From Serratia grimesii NBRC 13537 (GTDB taxonomy: Bacteria > Pseudomonadota > Gammaproteobacteria > Enterobacterales > Enterobacteriaceae): 64,000 bases of DNA. The translations under genes and the position numbers were made by a program. This document shows positions 48,904 through 57,026 of this stretch, one piece after another. Position 1 is the first letter of the stretch. Every line of letters begins with the position of its first letter. The notes beneath the pieces are model-generated. The model was not told the origin of the DNA. It saw nothing but the letters and a program-made list of their open reading frames with translations, and made no database searches. The DNA lies in contig NZ_BCTT01000015.1 in assembly GCF_001590905.1 (NCBI RefSeq), positions 62,001 to 126,000 of the forward strand. Direction: 5' to 3'.

Positions 48904-49119
48904 GTTTTTCTCCGGCTCAATTACTTTGATGCCATCAACGTTATTATTTATATGAAAAACTCAATGTATTAGAGGAGATAAGAAGCGCTATACGTGAACA
49001 CAGACTGATTAGCATCGATACGTTAGCTTATTGCCCCCCAGCGCTAACGCATCGATACCAAACTTATTGGGGTGATGAACATTCCTGATTACCAGCCCCG
49101 ATTCGCGCCATGAGATGGA

Positions 49120-49434
49120 TTATTTATGTGTGACCACCGGTGTACAGGTCGGCGCGCTCAGTGAAGGCGCGGAACCCAAAATTCCCGGCATCATCAGCGA
49201 TGAGCAGTCAAAGATTCGCCCTTTTTCTGTGGTGGCACGGTAAGAGAGTTTTTGTCCGCCCAACGCATCGGGTTGCCCGCCATTAACATTGGTTACGGTA
49301 ATTTCATCCGATGACCCCAGGCCAAGCATTTTAGCCGTTTCCGCTTGCAGTAGCGGTATTGCCTGATCGGTTTTCAATGTTGAACAACCGGTTACCAGTA
49401 AAGTAACGGCTAAAGCAATAAGTGGTTTTCTCAT
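49120..49434 (-). CDS. Small lipoprotein, unknown function
   Basis: 104 residues. Lipoprotein signal peptide with the lipobox VTGC (Cys at residue 17), then QAETAKMLGLGSSDEITVTN and a Cys pair (DCSSLM; PTCTPVV) that may form a disulfide. I do not recognise a family. It is co-oriented with the autotransporter (216 bases apart) and divergent from the response regulator. Confidence 0.75.
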   Translation of the reverse strand: MRKPLIALAVTLLVTGCSTLKTDQAIPLLQAETAKMLGLGSSDEITVTNVNGGQPDALGGQKLSYRATTEKGRIFDCSSLMMPGILGSAPSLSAPTCTPVVTHK

Positions 49435-49530
49435 AAATTATCCTTTTCAACCAAACAGATCCAAATGCTGAATGGCTCTATGTTTTGTCTTATCAAAGTC
49501 CCCAAATAATATATTTCTCTTTCCTAAACG

Positions 49531-49557
49531 AAAAAACCCTCCTAAAGTAGGGAGGGT
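49531..49557 (-). terminator. Minus-strand terminator in a divergent promoter region
   Basis: On the minus strand ACCCTCC-ctacttta-GGAGGGT is followed by TTTTTTCG. It is a good rho-independent terminator, yet the next minus-strand gene starts downstream at 49434 and no minus-strand gene lies upstream. It could end an antisense transcript from the response-regulator gene or act as a leader attenuator. Confidence 0.75.
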
Positions 49558-49595
49558 CAATAATAAAAAATTATCAGTGTCAATCTGATAGGTTT

Positions 49596-50240
49596 ATGCG
49601 AAAGGAGATTGCTTTGGGGCAGGATTATGCACTGGTCGTTGATGACCATCCTTTGGTGGCTAGTGGTATCGCCAATTTCCTAAATACCCATTGTCGTTTT
49701 AAACATGTACATGTGGCGACCAACGAAGGTCACTGTTATCGCCACATACTTGAACATGGCGCCCCACGCTTAATCGTTATCGATTTTTGGCTATCCGATG
49801 GTACGGCATTAAAATTACTCAAAGAGATCAAACAGCTCTACCCTAGAGTGCGTTTACTGGTGGTCAGTGGCGATGAAAACAATGAAATATGGCAAAAAGT
49901 CCGTGATGCCGGTGGCCACGGTTTCGTGCTTAAAAATGAACCACCGGAATTATTCGCGAGAGCTGTCACTGCACTTATTGATAATCAACAGTGGTTCCCT
50001 TTGGATAATGAAATTAGCGGAGCCACCACACAAAACCACTTACAGAAATTCAACTTAACCCCAAGGCAAGTTGATGTATTAACCATGATGATGCGTGGCT
50101 TCCCCAATAAAAGAATAGCCTCAGAGCTTTCTATTTCAGAGCCCACCGTCAAAGAACACATCAGTAATATTTTAAAAAAAATAGGCGTTAATAGTCGGGT
50201 GGAAGCCATCACCCTATTGCATGGCAGACCGGGTCAATAG
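49596..50240 (+). CDS. NarL/LuxR-type response regulator
   Basis: 214 residues. Receiver domain: VVDDHPLVASGIANFL, phospho-Asp in RLIVIDFWLSDGTALKLL, and switch Lys in GGHGFVLKNEPPELF. C-terminal LuxR helix-turn-helix: LTPRQVDVLTMMMRGFPNKRIASE, with EPTVKEHISNILKKIGVNSR. A TTG at 49614 has AAGGAG six bases before it and may be the real start (MGQDYALVVDDHP); I keep the ATG at 49596 as the outer limit. It overlaps the kinase gene by 20 bases, so the two form one system. Confidence 0.88.
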   Translation: MRKEIALGQDYALVVDDHPLVASGIANFLNTHCRFKHVHVATNEGHCYRHILEHGAPRLIVIDFWLSDGTALKLLKEIKQLYPRVRLLVVSGDENNEIWQKVRDAGGHGFVLKNEPPELFARAVTALIDNQQWFPLDNEISGATTQNHLQKFNLTPRQVDVLTMMMRGFPNKRIASELSISEPTVKEHISNILKKIGVNSRVEAITLLHGRPGQ

Positions 50241-52023
50241 CATGAAGCTACTTCAATCTTTACAAGACGATGGAATCTCCCCAGGTGCGCAAATTCGCTT
50301 GCTGGACAACACGTTTATACGGTTAGTCTTTAGCTTTACTGCAGTGCCATTTGTCGGTATCCCTTTTGCTATTTGGATTTATTTACTGGGGGAAAATCTG
50401 TGGCCCATCATCATCTGGATCGTATTGTATCTGTTCTGCGCATTAGCAATTAGATTATGGCATCGCAGCTATCAAAATGAAGCAAAGACAAAAGACGCAG
50501 GGGTTATTCTTAATCGCTGGCTACCATATATTAACAAAGTAGCTTTTGTTCATGGGCTAGGTATTTCATCCTTATACTTAATCACCCCACAGATAAACAA
50601 CTTTGACTTTTTCTTATTATTAAACATCAGTATCGCGGCAATCGTCGCAGCAAATGCAACACATCTGACACCAATAATTAGTACCTTTACGCTTTTCTTC
50701 TTTTCCTGCTGGGGAATGCTTAATATCGGCATTATCTGGCGTTTAAACGATGTTATGCTCATAGTGTTGATGCTCAATTTGCTTTATGGATTTGCTATTT
50801 ACCGTCATGCACTGAGCTCTCACAAATTCTTTATCCAGCAAGCCCGTCTCGAAGAGCGCAGCTCTCGTCTTGCAGAACAATTTAGACAGGCCAAAGAAGA
50901 AGCGGAACAAGCATTGCTGGATAAGAATCAATTCCTTACTACTGCAAGCCATGATTTACGCCAACCGGTGCATGCCATGGGGTTTCTGATCGAAGCCATT
51001 ATTCATAAAAATCGCGATGCCACACTTGTCCCTCAGCTATTGGATTTACAACAAAGCGTGCGGTCGGTGCATCTCATGTTTAATTCTTTACTCGACCTCA
51101 GCAAGATTGAATCTGGCAACGTCAGCACAGCGACCACTCATGTGGACATTGGCGCGCTACTTGATTCCGTCATTACCTTGTTTCGTGAAGAGGCGAACAG
51201 CCGGACGTTATCATTGCGGACATGGAGGCCAAAGCGACGAATTCTCGTGATGGGTGATCAATTACTCATCCGACAATCACTGATAAACCTGATACAAAAT
51301 GCGCTGCGTTACACGCAAAAAGGGGGGGTTCTGATAGCAATTCGCCCTCATCGCGGGGAATGTTTGATCGAAGTTTGGGATACCGGCGTAGGCATTGCCG
51401 ACGAAGAAAAAGGCAAAATATTTTCTCCCTATTATCGCCCTGAACTGGCGTGGAAAATCGACAGTGCCGGCCATGGATTGGGACTGGCGGTAGTGGCGCG
51501 TTGCGCAAAATTGATGAAGGTGAAGTACGGTATGCACTCCGTTGAAGGTAAAGGCTCCCGTTTCTGGATGCGCTTTGCCCTCTACACCGGCGAATACAAA
51601 ATACAAGAAAGCGCTAATACATACTCAAACACCATCACACCAACCCGCTATGCCCCACTGTCCGGCGCCTGTCTGGTCGTGGACGATGATCCGCTGGTCA
51701 CCTCCGCCTGGACGAGTTTGATGAGCACATGGGGTATAACCGTGCGCTGTGCAGCTTCGGCCGAAGAGGCTTTCGCTATCGTTGATGAAGGCTTCAGGCC
51801 CTTCGCCGTACTGTGTGACCAACGGCTCCGCTCTGGCGAAAGCGGCTTCGACATATTGAAAGCGCTGTTTGAGCGCTTACCGGATATCAGCGGTGCGATG
51901 GTCAGCGGGGAGTTCAATTCCCCCATTCTGCAAGAGGCCGAGCAAGAGGGTTATCTGGTATTAAGAAAGCCGCTGGAGCCCGCCAAACTGTATGCCCTAT
52001 TAACGCAATGGGCAGCTTGTTAG
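50221..52023 (+). CDS. Hybrid sensor histidine kinase
   Basis: 600 residues. Six or so membrane helices (residues about 30-195) without a large periplasmic loop. A coiled linker leads to the kinase: phospho-His at about 244 in TASHDLRQPVHAMGFL, N box LINLIQNALRYTQ, G1 WDTGVGIAD and G2 AGHGLGLAVVAR. A C-terminal receiver has VVDDDPLVTSAW and the phospho-Asp in AVLCDQRLRSGESGFDIL. The DLRQP variant of the H box is typical of MHYT/7TM-like hybrid kinases paired with NarL-type regulators. The signal is unknown. A start at 50242 would begin just after the regulator stop. Confidence 0.9.
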   Translation: MADRVNSMKLLQSLQDDGISPGAQIRLLDNTFIRLVFSFTAVPFVGIPFAIWIYLLGENLWPIIIWIVLYLFCALAIRLWHRSYQNEAKTKDAGVILNRWLPYINKVAFVHGLGISSLYLITPQINNFDFFLLLNISIAAIVAANATHLTPIISTFTLFFFSCWGMLNIGIIWRLNDVMLIVLMLNLLYGFAIYRHALSSHKFFIQQARLEERSSRLAEQFRQAKEEAEQALLDKNQFLTTASHDLRQPVHAMGFLIEAIIHKNRDATLVPQLLDLQQSVRSVHLMFNSLLDLSKIESGNVSTATTHVDIGALLDSVITLFREEANSRTLSLRTWRPKRRILVMGDQLLIRQSLINLIQNALRYTQKGGVLIAIRPHRGECLIEVWDTGVGIADEEKGKIFSPYYRPELAWKIDSAGHGLGLAVVARCAKLMKVKYGMHSVEGKGSRFWMRFALYTGEYKIQESANTYSNTITPTRYAPLSGACLVVDDDPLVTSAWTSLMSTWGITVRCAASAEEAFAIVDEGFRPFAVLCDQRLRSGESGFDILKALFERLPDISGAMVSGEFNSPILQEAEQEGYLVLRKPLEPAKLYALLTQWAAC

Positions 52024-52124
52024 CGCAAAGCCATAACCTGACGGTGACAACGCTTGACACAATTGCCCCCAAGCCGGAATGCCATGTCTGCATGGGGGCA
52101 ATTTTTGACTTGGACCACGCCAAT

Positions 52125-52967
52125 CTACCCTTCTGAAACGCCAAGATTACGCAGCAACTTCTCAAGGATGCGTTCCCCGTCCGGCGTTTGAGCGCCAGCC
52201 TTTAACCCACCGCGAATACGACTTTCCGCTGCGGGGCGTGCAAACAACCCCGCCCACGCGTTGTGTTCACGTTGAAACCCCTCATGCAGATCCGGCGCTG
52301 GCATCGCCTGTTTGGCTGCCGCGATAACCCCTTCCGGCAAAGCCGCGATATTATGCGCAAGTCGATTGACGAAATCATCGAGCTCGGCGGTGGGTAAGGC
52401 GCGATTAATCCACCCGTAGCGTTCTGCGGTCACTGCATCGATCAAATCAGCCCCCAGGATCACTTCAAGCGCACGGCCGCGTGTCATTCGACTCGTCAGG
52501 TATTGCGTCGCACCACCGCCGGGTGTGATACCCATCAAAGCTTCGCACTGGGCAAGCCCCGCTAGCCCTTCGGCGGCAAATGCCATGTCGGCAGCCGCAA
52601 CAAATTCAGCACCGCCGCCGCGCGCCAGCCCAGCCAGTTTAACGATCGTTACCTGCGGCTGGCTACGCAGAAGCTCACCGAACGCCTGGAATGGGTTGAG
52701 CCCTTCCGGCGCGTTGCGTGCCAGCTCGTCAAAGGCGTGTGGCTCATCAATTAAGGTCATATCAACATGAGCAATGAAGAAATCTGGATTTGCACTCTGA
52801 AAAATCAGGACCTTCACATCAGGCTCATCACGCACGAAAAGCAGAAAGCGACTAATCTCCGACATCAAAGGCACATCAAGAACGTTTACCGGCGGATTGT
52901 CGATCGTCACCGTCGACACACCGCCATGATGAGAAATACTCAGTCGGCCAAAATCGGTATCCGTCAT
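52125..52967 (-). CDS. Enoyl-CoA hydratase/isomerase family protein
   Basis: 280 residues, crotonase fold. ISHHGGVSTVTIDNPPVNVL opens the fold; ARGGGAEFVAAADMAFA is the oxyanion-hole helix region; GLAQCEALMGITPGGGATQYL carries the position where hydratases have a Glu, and Glu is kept (CEALMGI). It would act on a CoA ester; the substrate is unknown. It is divergent from an HxlR regulator with a palindrome between them. Confidence 0.86.
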   Translation of the reverse strand: MTDTDFGRLSISHHGGVSTVTIDNPPVNVLDVPLMSEISRFLLFVRDEPDVKVLIFQSANPDFFIAHVDMTLIDEPHAFDELARNAPEGLNPFQAFGELLRSQPQVTIVKLAGLARGGGAEFVAAADMAFAAEGLAGLAQCEALMGITPGGGATQYLTSRMTRGRALEVILGADLIDAVTAERYGWINRALPTAELDDFVNRLAHNIAALPEGVIAAAKQAMPAPDLHEGFQREHNAWAGLFARPAAESRIRGGLKAGAQTPDGERILEKLLRNLGVSEG

Positions 52968-53026
52968 GTCAATTTCCTTTATCGTTTAGGAGAAATAGCA
53001 CCGAGTTTTGGTGCCCGTCACCGCAT

Positions 53027-53043
53027 GGTATACTTTGCATACC
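53027..53043. promoter_or_regulatory. Putative HxlR operator in the divergent promoter region
   Basis: GGTAT-ACTTTGC-ATACC, an inverted repeat 50 bases before the HxlR gene and 60 bases before the hydratase gene. It also contains TATACT, a good -10 box. HxlR regulators bind sites of this size and overlap promoters; assignment is inference. Confidence 0.5.
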
Positions 53044-53092
53044 TAGGGTCAATTACGCACTTTAAACATCCCAGGGATGCTGGAGGATACCT

Positions 53093-53452
53093 ATGAACGA
53101 GACAGATCCTGTCTACCGGGCCGATTGCCCAAGCCGAATCATTCTCGACCAGATTGCAGACAAGTGGTCAATGATGGTGCTGGAAGTATTACGTGAGCCA
53201 CGGCGTTTTAACGCGATTAAGCGCCGCCTGGATGGCGTCACTCAACGCGTACTGACCCAGACGTTGCGTAAGTTGGAACGCAACGGCATGGTGAAACGCA
53301 AGGTTCTGGATGGGCGGGTGCTCGGCGTCGAGTATTCACTGACGCCGCTCGGACAATCATTACAAGGGCCGTTCTCGATACTGTTCGATTGGACACTGGG
53401 GAATATCGAGGCGATTCAGGACAGCCAGCGCAAGTATGACGAGCAAAGCTAA
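53093..53452 (+). CDS. HxlR-family transcription regulator
   Basis: 119 residues with the HxlR signature: DCPSRIILDQIADKWSMMVLEVL (CPSR...IADKWS), EPRRFNAIKRRLDGVTQRVLT (recognition), and the wing VLDGRVLGVEYSLTPLG. The conserved N-terminal Cys is present, often a redox or electrophile sensor. GGAGGATACCT precedes the ATG. It probably regulates itself and the divergent hydratase gene. Confidence 0.9.
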   Translation: MNETDPVYRADCPSRIILDQIADKWSMMVLEVLREPRRFNAIKRRLDGVTQRVLTQTLRKLERNGMVKRKVLDGRVLGVEYSLTPLGQSLQGPFSILFDWTLGNIEAIQDSQRKYDEQS

Positions 53453-53478
53453 CCGGTTGAAAATTGAGGACGGCAGCC

Positions 53479-54009
53479 TCACTTTTCTGTGCGATTAATG
53501 GCTGCGTACATCCAATAATCTCGGGCCTGCCCGCGCACGCGGCGGTAATGCCTGATTAAACCTTCGCGCTGCATGCCCACCCGCTCAAGGACGGCAATGG
53601 ACAATATATTGCTATCAAGAACCGTAGCCTGAACACGCTGAAGGCCCAACGCCGTGTGCGCCCAATGAATAACAGCACGCGTCGCCTCAGTCGCCAACCC
53701 CCGGCCACAGTGGCACGGGTCAAGATCGTAGGCAATTTCCGCCCGACCATGATCGCGGCATATTTCGTTCAAACCTACCGTACCGAGCAAACTGTAACTC
53801 GAATCCACAATGGCCCAACGCAGTGAATCTCTGCCTTCGGCATAGTGGGAAACGAGTTTTTCGAGACTACTCGGGCTAATATCGCCCCAACTGGTGTGTT
53901 CCGTGACGCCAGGCTTACTCAAATACGCAGACCACGCGTATGCATCATCTAAACGCAGTGGCCTTAAAGACGCATGAAGCTCGTCAGGTAAAGGTATGCG
54001 TACCGACAT
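53479..54009 (-). CDS. GNAT N-acetyltransferase, RimJ/RimL-like
   Basis: 176 residues: LRPLRLDDAYAWSAYLSKPGV start, EIAYDLDPCHCGRGLATEATRAV around residue 100 (acetyl-CoA loop CGRGLATEA), and ILSIAVLERVGMQREGLIRHYRRV. The ATG at 54009 has GGAGG four bases upstream; longer frames upstream have no such site. Substrate unknown. Convergent with the HxlR gene. Confidence 0.85.
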   Translation of the reverse strand: MSVRIPLPDELHASLRPLRLDDAYAWSAYLSKPGVTEHTSWGDISPSSLEKLVSHYAEGRDSLRWAIVDSSYSLLGTVGLNEICRDHGRAEIAYDLDPCHCGRGLATEATRAVIHWAHTALGLQRVQATVLDSNILSIAVLERVGMQREGLIRHYRRVRGQARDYWMYAAINRTEK

Positions 54010-54202
54010 TAAACCTCCATCGAACTCGTCACTGATGCAAAGATATAAAGTACTGTGGTTTAAATGCGTTGTGAACTTGCACAACAAAAATATCTCTGCA
54101 TTAGCATGGGTCTGTTTTCCATTGCGGACCTCACCTCCCAACGGGAGATGGTGTGTCATGATGATCAGGCTGAAGGCGGGAACGAGCGCTATACGTAATC
54201 GA

Positions 54203-54290
54203 AAAATAAAAAAGCCCGCTACGCGGGGCTAGGTGTGATTTTTTATTTAGTGCCGGCGTAAGCTGGCAACAAAATTATGCCCCCTCAATT
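54203..54290. repeat. Degenerate copy of the guaA 3' end and terminator
   Basis: This stretch aligns along its length with 56941-57026, the end of guaA plus its terminator. Shared blocks: AAAAA...CCCGC...GCGGG(G/C)CT(T)AG.TGT.ATTTT, TTA/ATT.AGTGC(C/T)GGC.TAAGC..GCAAC, and CCC.CTCAAT. Read on the minus strand the copy ends I-I-E-G-A-stop where GuaA ends T-I-E-W-E-stop. It carries a minus-strand hairpin plus T-run that now follows no minus-strand gene. With the true guaA end it brackets two foreign-looking genes. Confidence 0.7.
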
Positions 54291-54650
54291 ATCGTTAGTA
54301 TGAAAACTCTTGATAAAGCAACGCTATATCACACTATGACTTAAACCCTACCGAGGAAGCTATGGCTGGCTACGAGTTTTTCCCGTTTTTCATAATCATA
54401 AGCAGGGTCTATTTCAGAGGCTGGCGCCGCATGAAACACACTTTGAATTTGATGAGGTGCGATGTGGAAAATTTGTCCAAACGTATCAATACTGAGTGTG
54501 TACCAATAGCAAGAGTGTGAATTTTAGAGAAGAAAAATAGCGATAAATAATTCAAGTTTATTTTTTAAGATTCGCATAAATATCTGTTTGAACCATGTTC
54601 AGATGGTCTTATGCGCTAAAAAACTACGCATGGTTTAAACGGGGAAAACT
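54291..54650. other. Gene-poor leader of the two-gene cassette
   Basis: 360 AT-rich bases. On the minus strand 54341-54526 is an open frame of about 60 codons without a start codon (it includes FGQIFHIAPHQIQSVF and SEIDPAYDYEKREKLV), which I do not recognise and which may be gene debris. The last 100 bases should hold the promoter for the gene at 54651; GGGGAAAACT is its ribosome site. Confidence 0.4.
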
Positions 54651-56063
54651 ATGGTTCAGTTGGTAATGATTTTACTTGGCGTTGATTATTTACGTGCTCG
54701 CTGGAAAGGGTTGTTTATTTCTGGCTCCCTGGGAATAATCGCTGGGCTATGCATTTTCATTGACGCTTTGGATAACGTCATCTTTTTTCCTTTACAGCCA
54801 TTTGCCTTAATACTGCTAATTGAAGGGCTGGCAACTCTGGGAGTCGCGCATACCGGTATCGGCGGGCAACGCACGTTACGCTATGTTAAAGGCGGTGCAT
54901 TTTCGTTGGCCGCAGCATTAGTGCTCATCGGGCAATATAATGATCATGGTCATTTTATTCTATCGATGATTTTTGGCACCTTGTTTTTAGCCGATGGATT
55001 ATTGCAGATAACCACGGCTACTGTGGTCCGTTTTAGAAAATGGAAACTGGTCGTAACGGGAGGTGTCATCGAGGTCCTTATCGCCATTTTCTTCTATCAA
55101 CCTTATCCCTCGCATTATGTCGGTGCCATCTCTTATTGTTTGGGCTTAGGGCTGATCTTTGGCGGCTGGAATATGATATTGCTTGCGATGCGAGTCAAAA
55201 AGATGCGAGCAAACCCCGCTTTCCGAGGGGATGCTGCTGCAGACAAAGCGAGTAGTGTTGATACCAATCCTCAACTGGTTGAATGGTGGGATGGTCCACC
55301 TGCAGATGGTGAGCCGGCCCTCACGGTCCATGTTTGGACACCAACAGGGACATCTAAAAGTGCCGTCGTTCCTCATCCTGTTATTGACCGCTATATTGCT
55401 GCCGTTGACAGAAATGGCGTAATTTCAACCGGGCATGCGGCACTGGAGTCACCGGAAGGTGTATATATAAGCCTGTATCCCGCCGCAGATCTTGACCGCT
55501 CACCGGAACAATTTAGCCGGCTATTACGTGCAACCACCGACAATAATGTGCCCGGAGTTTTCCAGCCCGACTATGTCACTGAAGCGAATAAATGGTGCCA
55601 CTCAACCATAAAAGTGAGGATCAGAAACTACGATGCCCAGAGTTTGCAAATATTCTGGGATGCTTATCAGCGGGATGCTACTTATAACCTCACACATCGA
55701 AATTGCTCGAGTAGCGTTTCACGTGGGCTTGAAGCCGCGCTTGAAGGCGTGATAGGCAGGATCTGGGGCAAGCGGGGGCATTGGTGGGTTCTCAGTAAAG
55801 TCCTCACTACCCCCGAATTGTGGGTGGCAGTGCAAATTCGCAAACGGGCCAAAACAATGGCCTGGACACCGGGGCTAACACTGGATTATGCGCGAGCCTT
55901 AAGCATGCTGGCGGACCCTCGTCGAGCAGGTTGGATAGCCACCATAAAACGCGTGGTGAGAAAAATGTTTGCTTTACGTAAACAATGGCGTGAGGAAAAA
56001 ATCCATGGGAAGAGCATGCCCATCGACGACCGTCCCGAGCTCATAAATAACAAAGGTGAATAA
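54651..56063 (+). CDS. HdeD-like membrane protein fused to a His/Cys (papain-like?) domain
   Basis: 470 residues. Residues 1-180 hold about six membrane helices in HdeD/DUF308 style (LFISGSLGIIAGLCIFIDAL, FGTLFLADGLLQITTATVV). After a polar linker, residues about 225-400 form a soluble domain with ISTGHAALESPEGVY (His 262) and YNLTHRNCSSSVSRGLEAAL (Cys 352), the spacing seen in permuted NlpC/P60- or DUF4105-type cysteine enzymes. An Asp/Arg-rich helical tail follows. The reaction is unknown; a membrane-linked thiol acyl transfer or hydrolysis is possible. The next gene starts five bases after its stop and also carries a His...NC pair. Confidence 0.7.
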   Translation: MVQLVMILLGVDYLRARWKGLFISGSLGIIAGLCIFIDALDNVIFFPLQPFALILLIEGLATLGVAHTGIGGQRTLRYVKGGAFSLAAALVLIGQYNDHGHFILSMIFGTLFLADGLLQITTATVVRFRKWKLVVTGGVIEVLIAIFFYQPYPSHYVGAISYCLGLGLIFGGWNMILLAMRVKKMRANPAFRGDAAADKASSVDTNPQLVEWWDGPPADGEPALTVHVWTPTGTSKSAVVPHPVIDRYIAAVDRNGVISTGHAALESPEGVYISLYPAADLDRSPEQFSRLLRATTDNNVPGVFQPDYVTEANKWCHSTIKVRIRNYDAQSLQIFWDAYQRDATYNLTHRNCSSSVSRGLEAALEGVIGRIWGKRGHWWVLSKVLTTPELWVAVQIRKRAKTMAWTPGLTLDYARALSMLADPRRAGWIATIKRVVRKMFALRKQWREEKIHGKSMPIDDRPELINNKGE

Positions 56064-56068
56064 CACTT

Positions 56069-56842
56069 ATGCCAATTTTTCCCAGATTGACATCAGCAAC
56101 ACCAAGTAATGAACTCGATTGCATCCTCGAGTATGCAAAATTACCTCAGGTTGAATGGCGTGCAGGCAGTAAAATATTTCTGCGTAATATCAGAAACTTC
56201 AGATACAACGGGACAAAAGATGACTATCTGCCGTCATGGTATGATGATGAATTCACTCTAGATGAACTGACGACAGTTGATGTCATTTCGTCATATTGGT
56301 CCGGCAATACTATTGCCCATCTTTTTCTCAGCTTTGGTTTTAAAGATGGTCGCCATTTAGCTATATCTATCGAAACACGGCGCAGGATCAATCAAATCTA
56401 TTCTACATGGCGAGGATTTTTCAAACACTACACGCTGACTTATGTTCTTGCAGACGAGAGAGATTTGATTGGTGTCAGAACGGACGTGAGAAAAGAACGG
56501 GTTTATCTTTATTCTGTCAAGATCCCTGCTGAAACGGCTCAGGCTCTTTTTATAAACTATTTAGGACGTATCGAGAAACTTAGCCTGCAACCTGAGTTTT
56601 ACAATACCTTTAATAATAACTGCACTACCAATATTTTACATCACGCCGCTTCAGTATCCCCCGAGATAAAATTTAACTGGAAGGTGTTAGTCAGTGGGTA
56701 TGCCGACAAATATATTTATGAACTGGGTTTACTGGATAGCAGACTACCCTTTAAAAAATTGAAAGAGATCAGTTTAATACGAAGACCTTCTGATGCGGCC
56801 ATTGCCGACGACTACTCAAAATCGATCCGGTTACCAAGCTAA
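56069..56842 (+). CDS. DUF4105 / Lnb N-terminal-domain-like protein
   Basis: 257 residues. NIRNFRYNGTKDDYLPSWYD and ISSYWSGNTIAHLFLSFGF with His 84, IETRRRINQIYSTWRGFF, YVLADERDLIGVRTDVRKE, and FYNTFNNNCTTNILHHA with Cys 185 match the DUF4105 family. The family includes Lnb, a Cys-dependent lipoprotein N-acyltransferase of Bacteroides (recalled from literature). Typical relatives have N-terminal membrane helices or a signal peptide; neither is present here, so it may work with the membrane protein encoded just upstream. AAGGTG lies before the ATG. True substrate unknown. Confidence 0.8.
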   Translation: MPIFPRLTSATPSNELDCILEYAKLPQVEWRAGSKIFLRNIRNFRYNGTKDDYLPSWYDDEFTLDELTTVDVISSYWSGNTIAHLFLSFGFKDGRHLAISIETRRRINQIYSTWRGFFKHYTLTYVLADERDLIGVRTDVRKERVYLYSVKIPAETAQALFINYLGRIEKLSLQPEFYNTFNNNCTTNILHHAASVSPEIKFNWKVLVSGYADKYIYELGLLDSRLPFKKLKEISLIRRPSDAAIADDYSKSIRLPS

Positions 56843-56940
56843 CAACATGGTATCGGTCAGGTAGTAATTACCATCACCATGCCATAGAAAATGGATTTTT
56901 GGCGATATAAAAGATTGCCACGCAATGCCAGACACAAAAA

Positions 56941-57026
56941 CAAAAAAACCCGCAATTAAGCGGGCTTAGATGTAATTTTGATTATTCAGTGCTGGCCTAA
57001 GCCAGCAACCAAATCATTCCCACTCA
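56941..57026. repeat. guaA 3' end and terminator (second copy of the bracket)
   Basis: Contains the last codons of guaA, a small hairpin (GCTGGC-ctaa-GCCAGC, minus-strand orientation) and the guaA terminator. It is the intact partner of the degenerate copy at 54203-54290. Confidence 0.7.
56942..56966 (-). terminator. Terminator of the guaBA operon
   Basis: On the minus strand AAGCCCGC-ttaatt-GCGGGTT is followed by TTTTTTG, 48 bases after the guaA stop. Confidence 0.9.
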
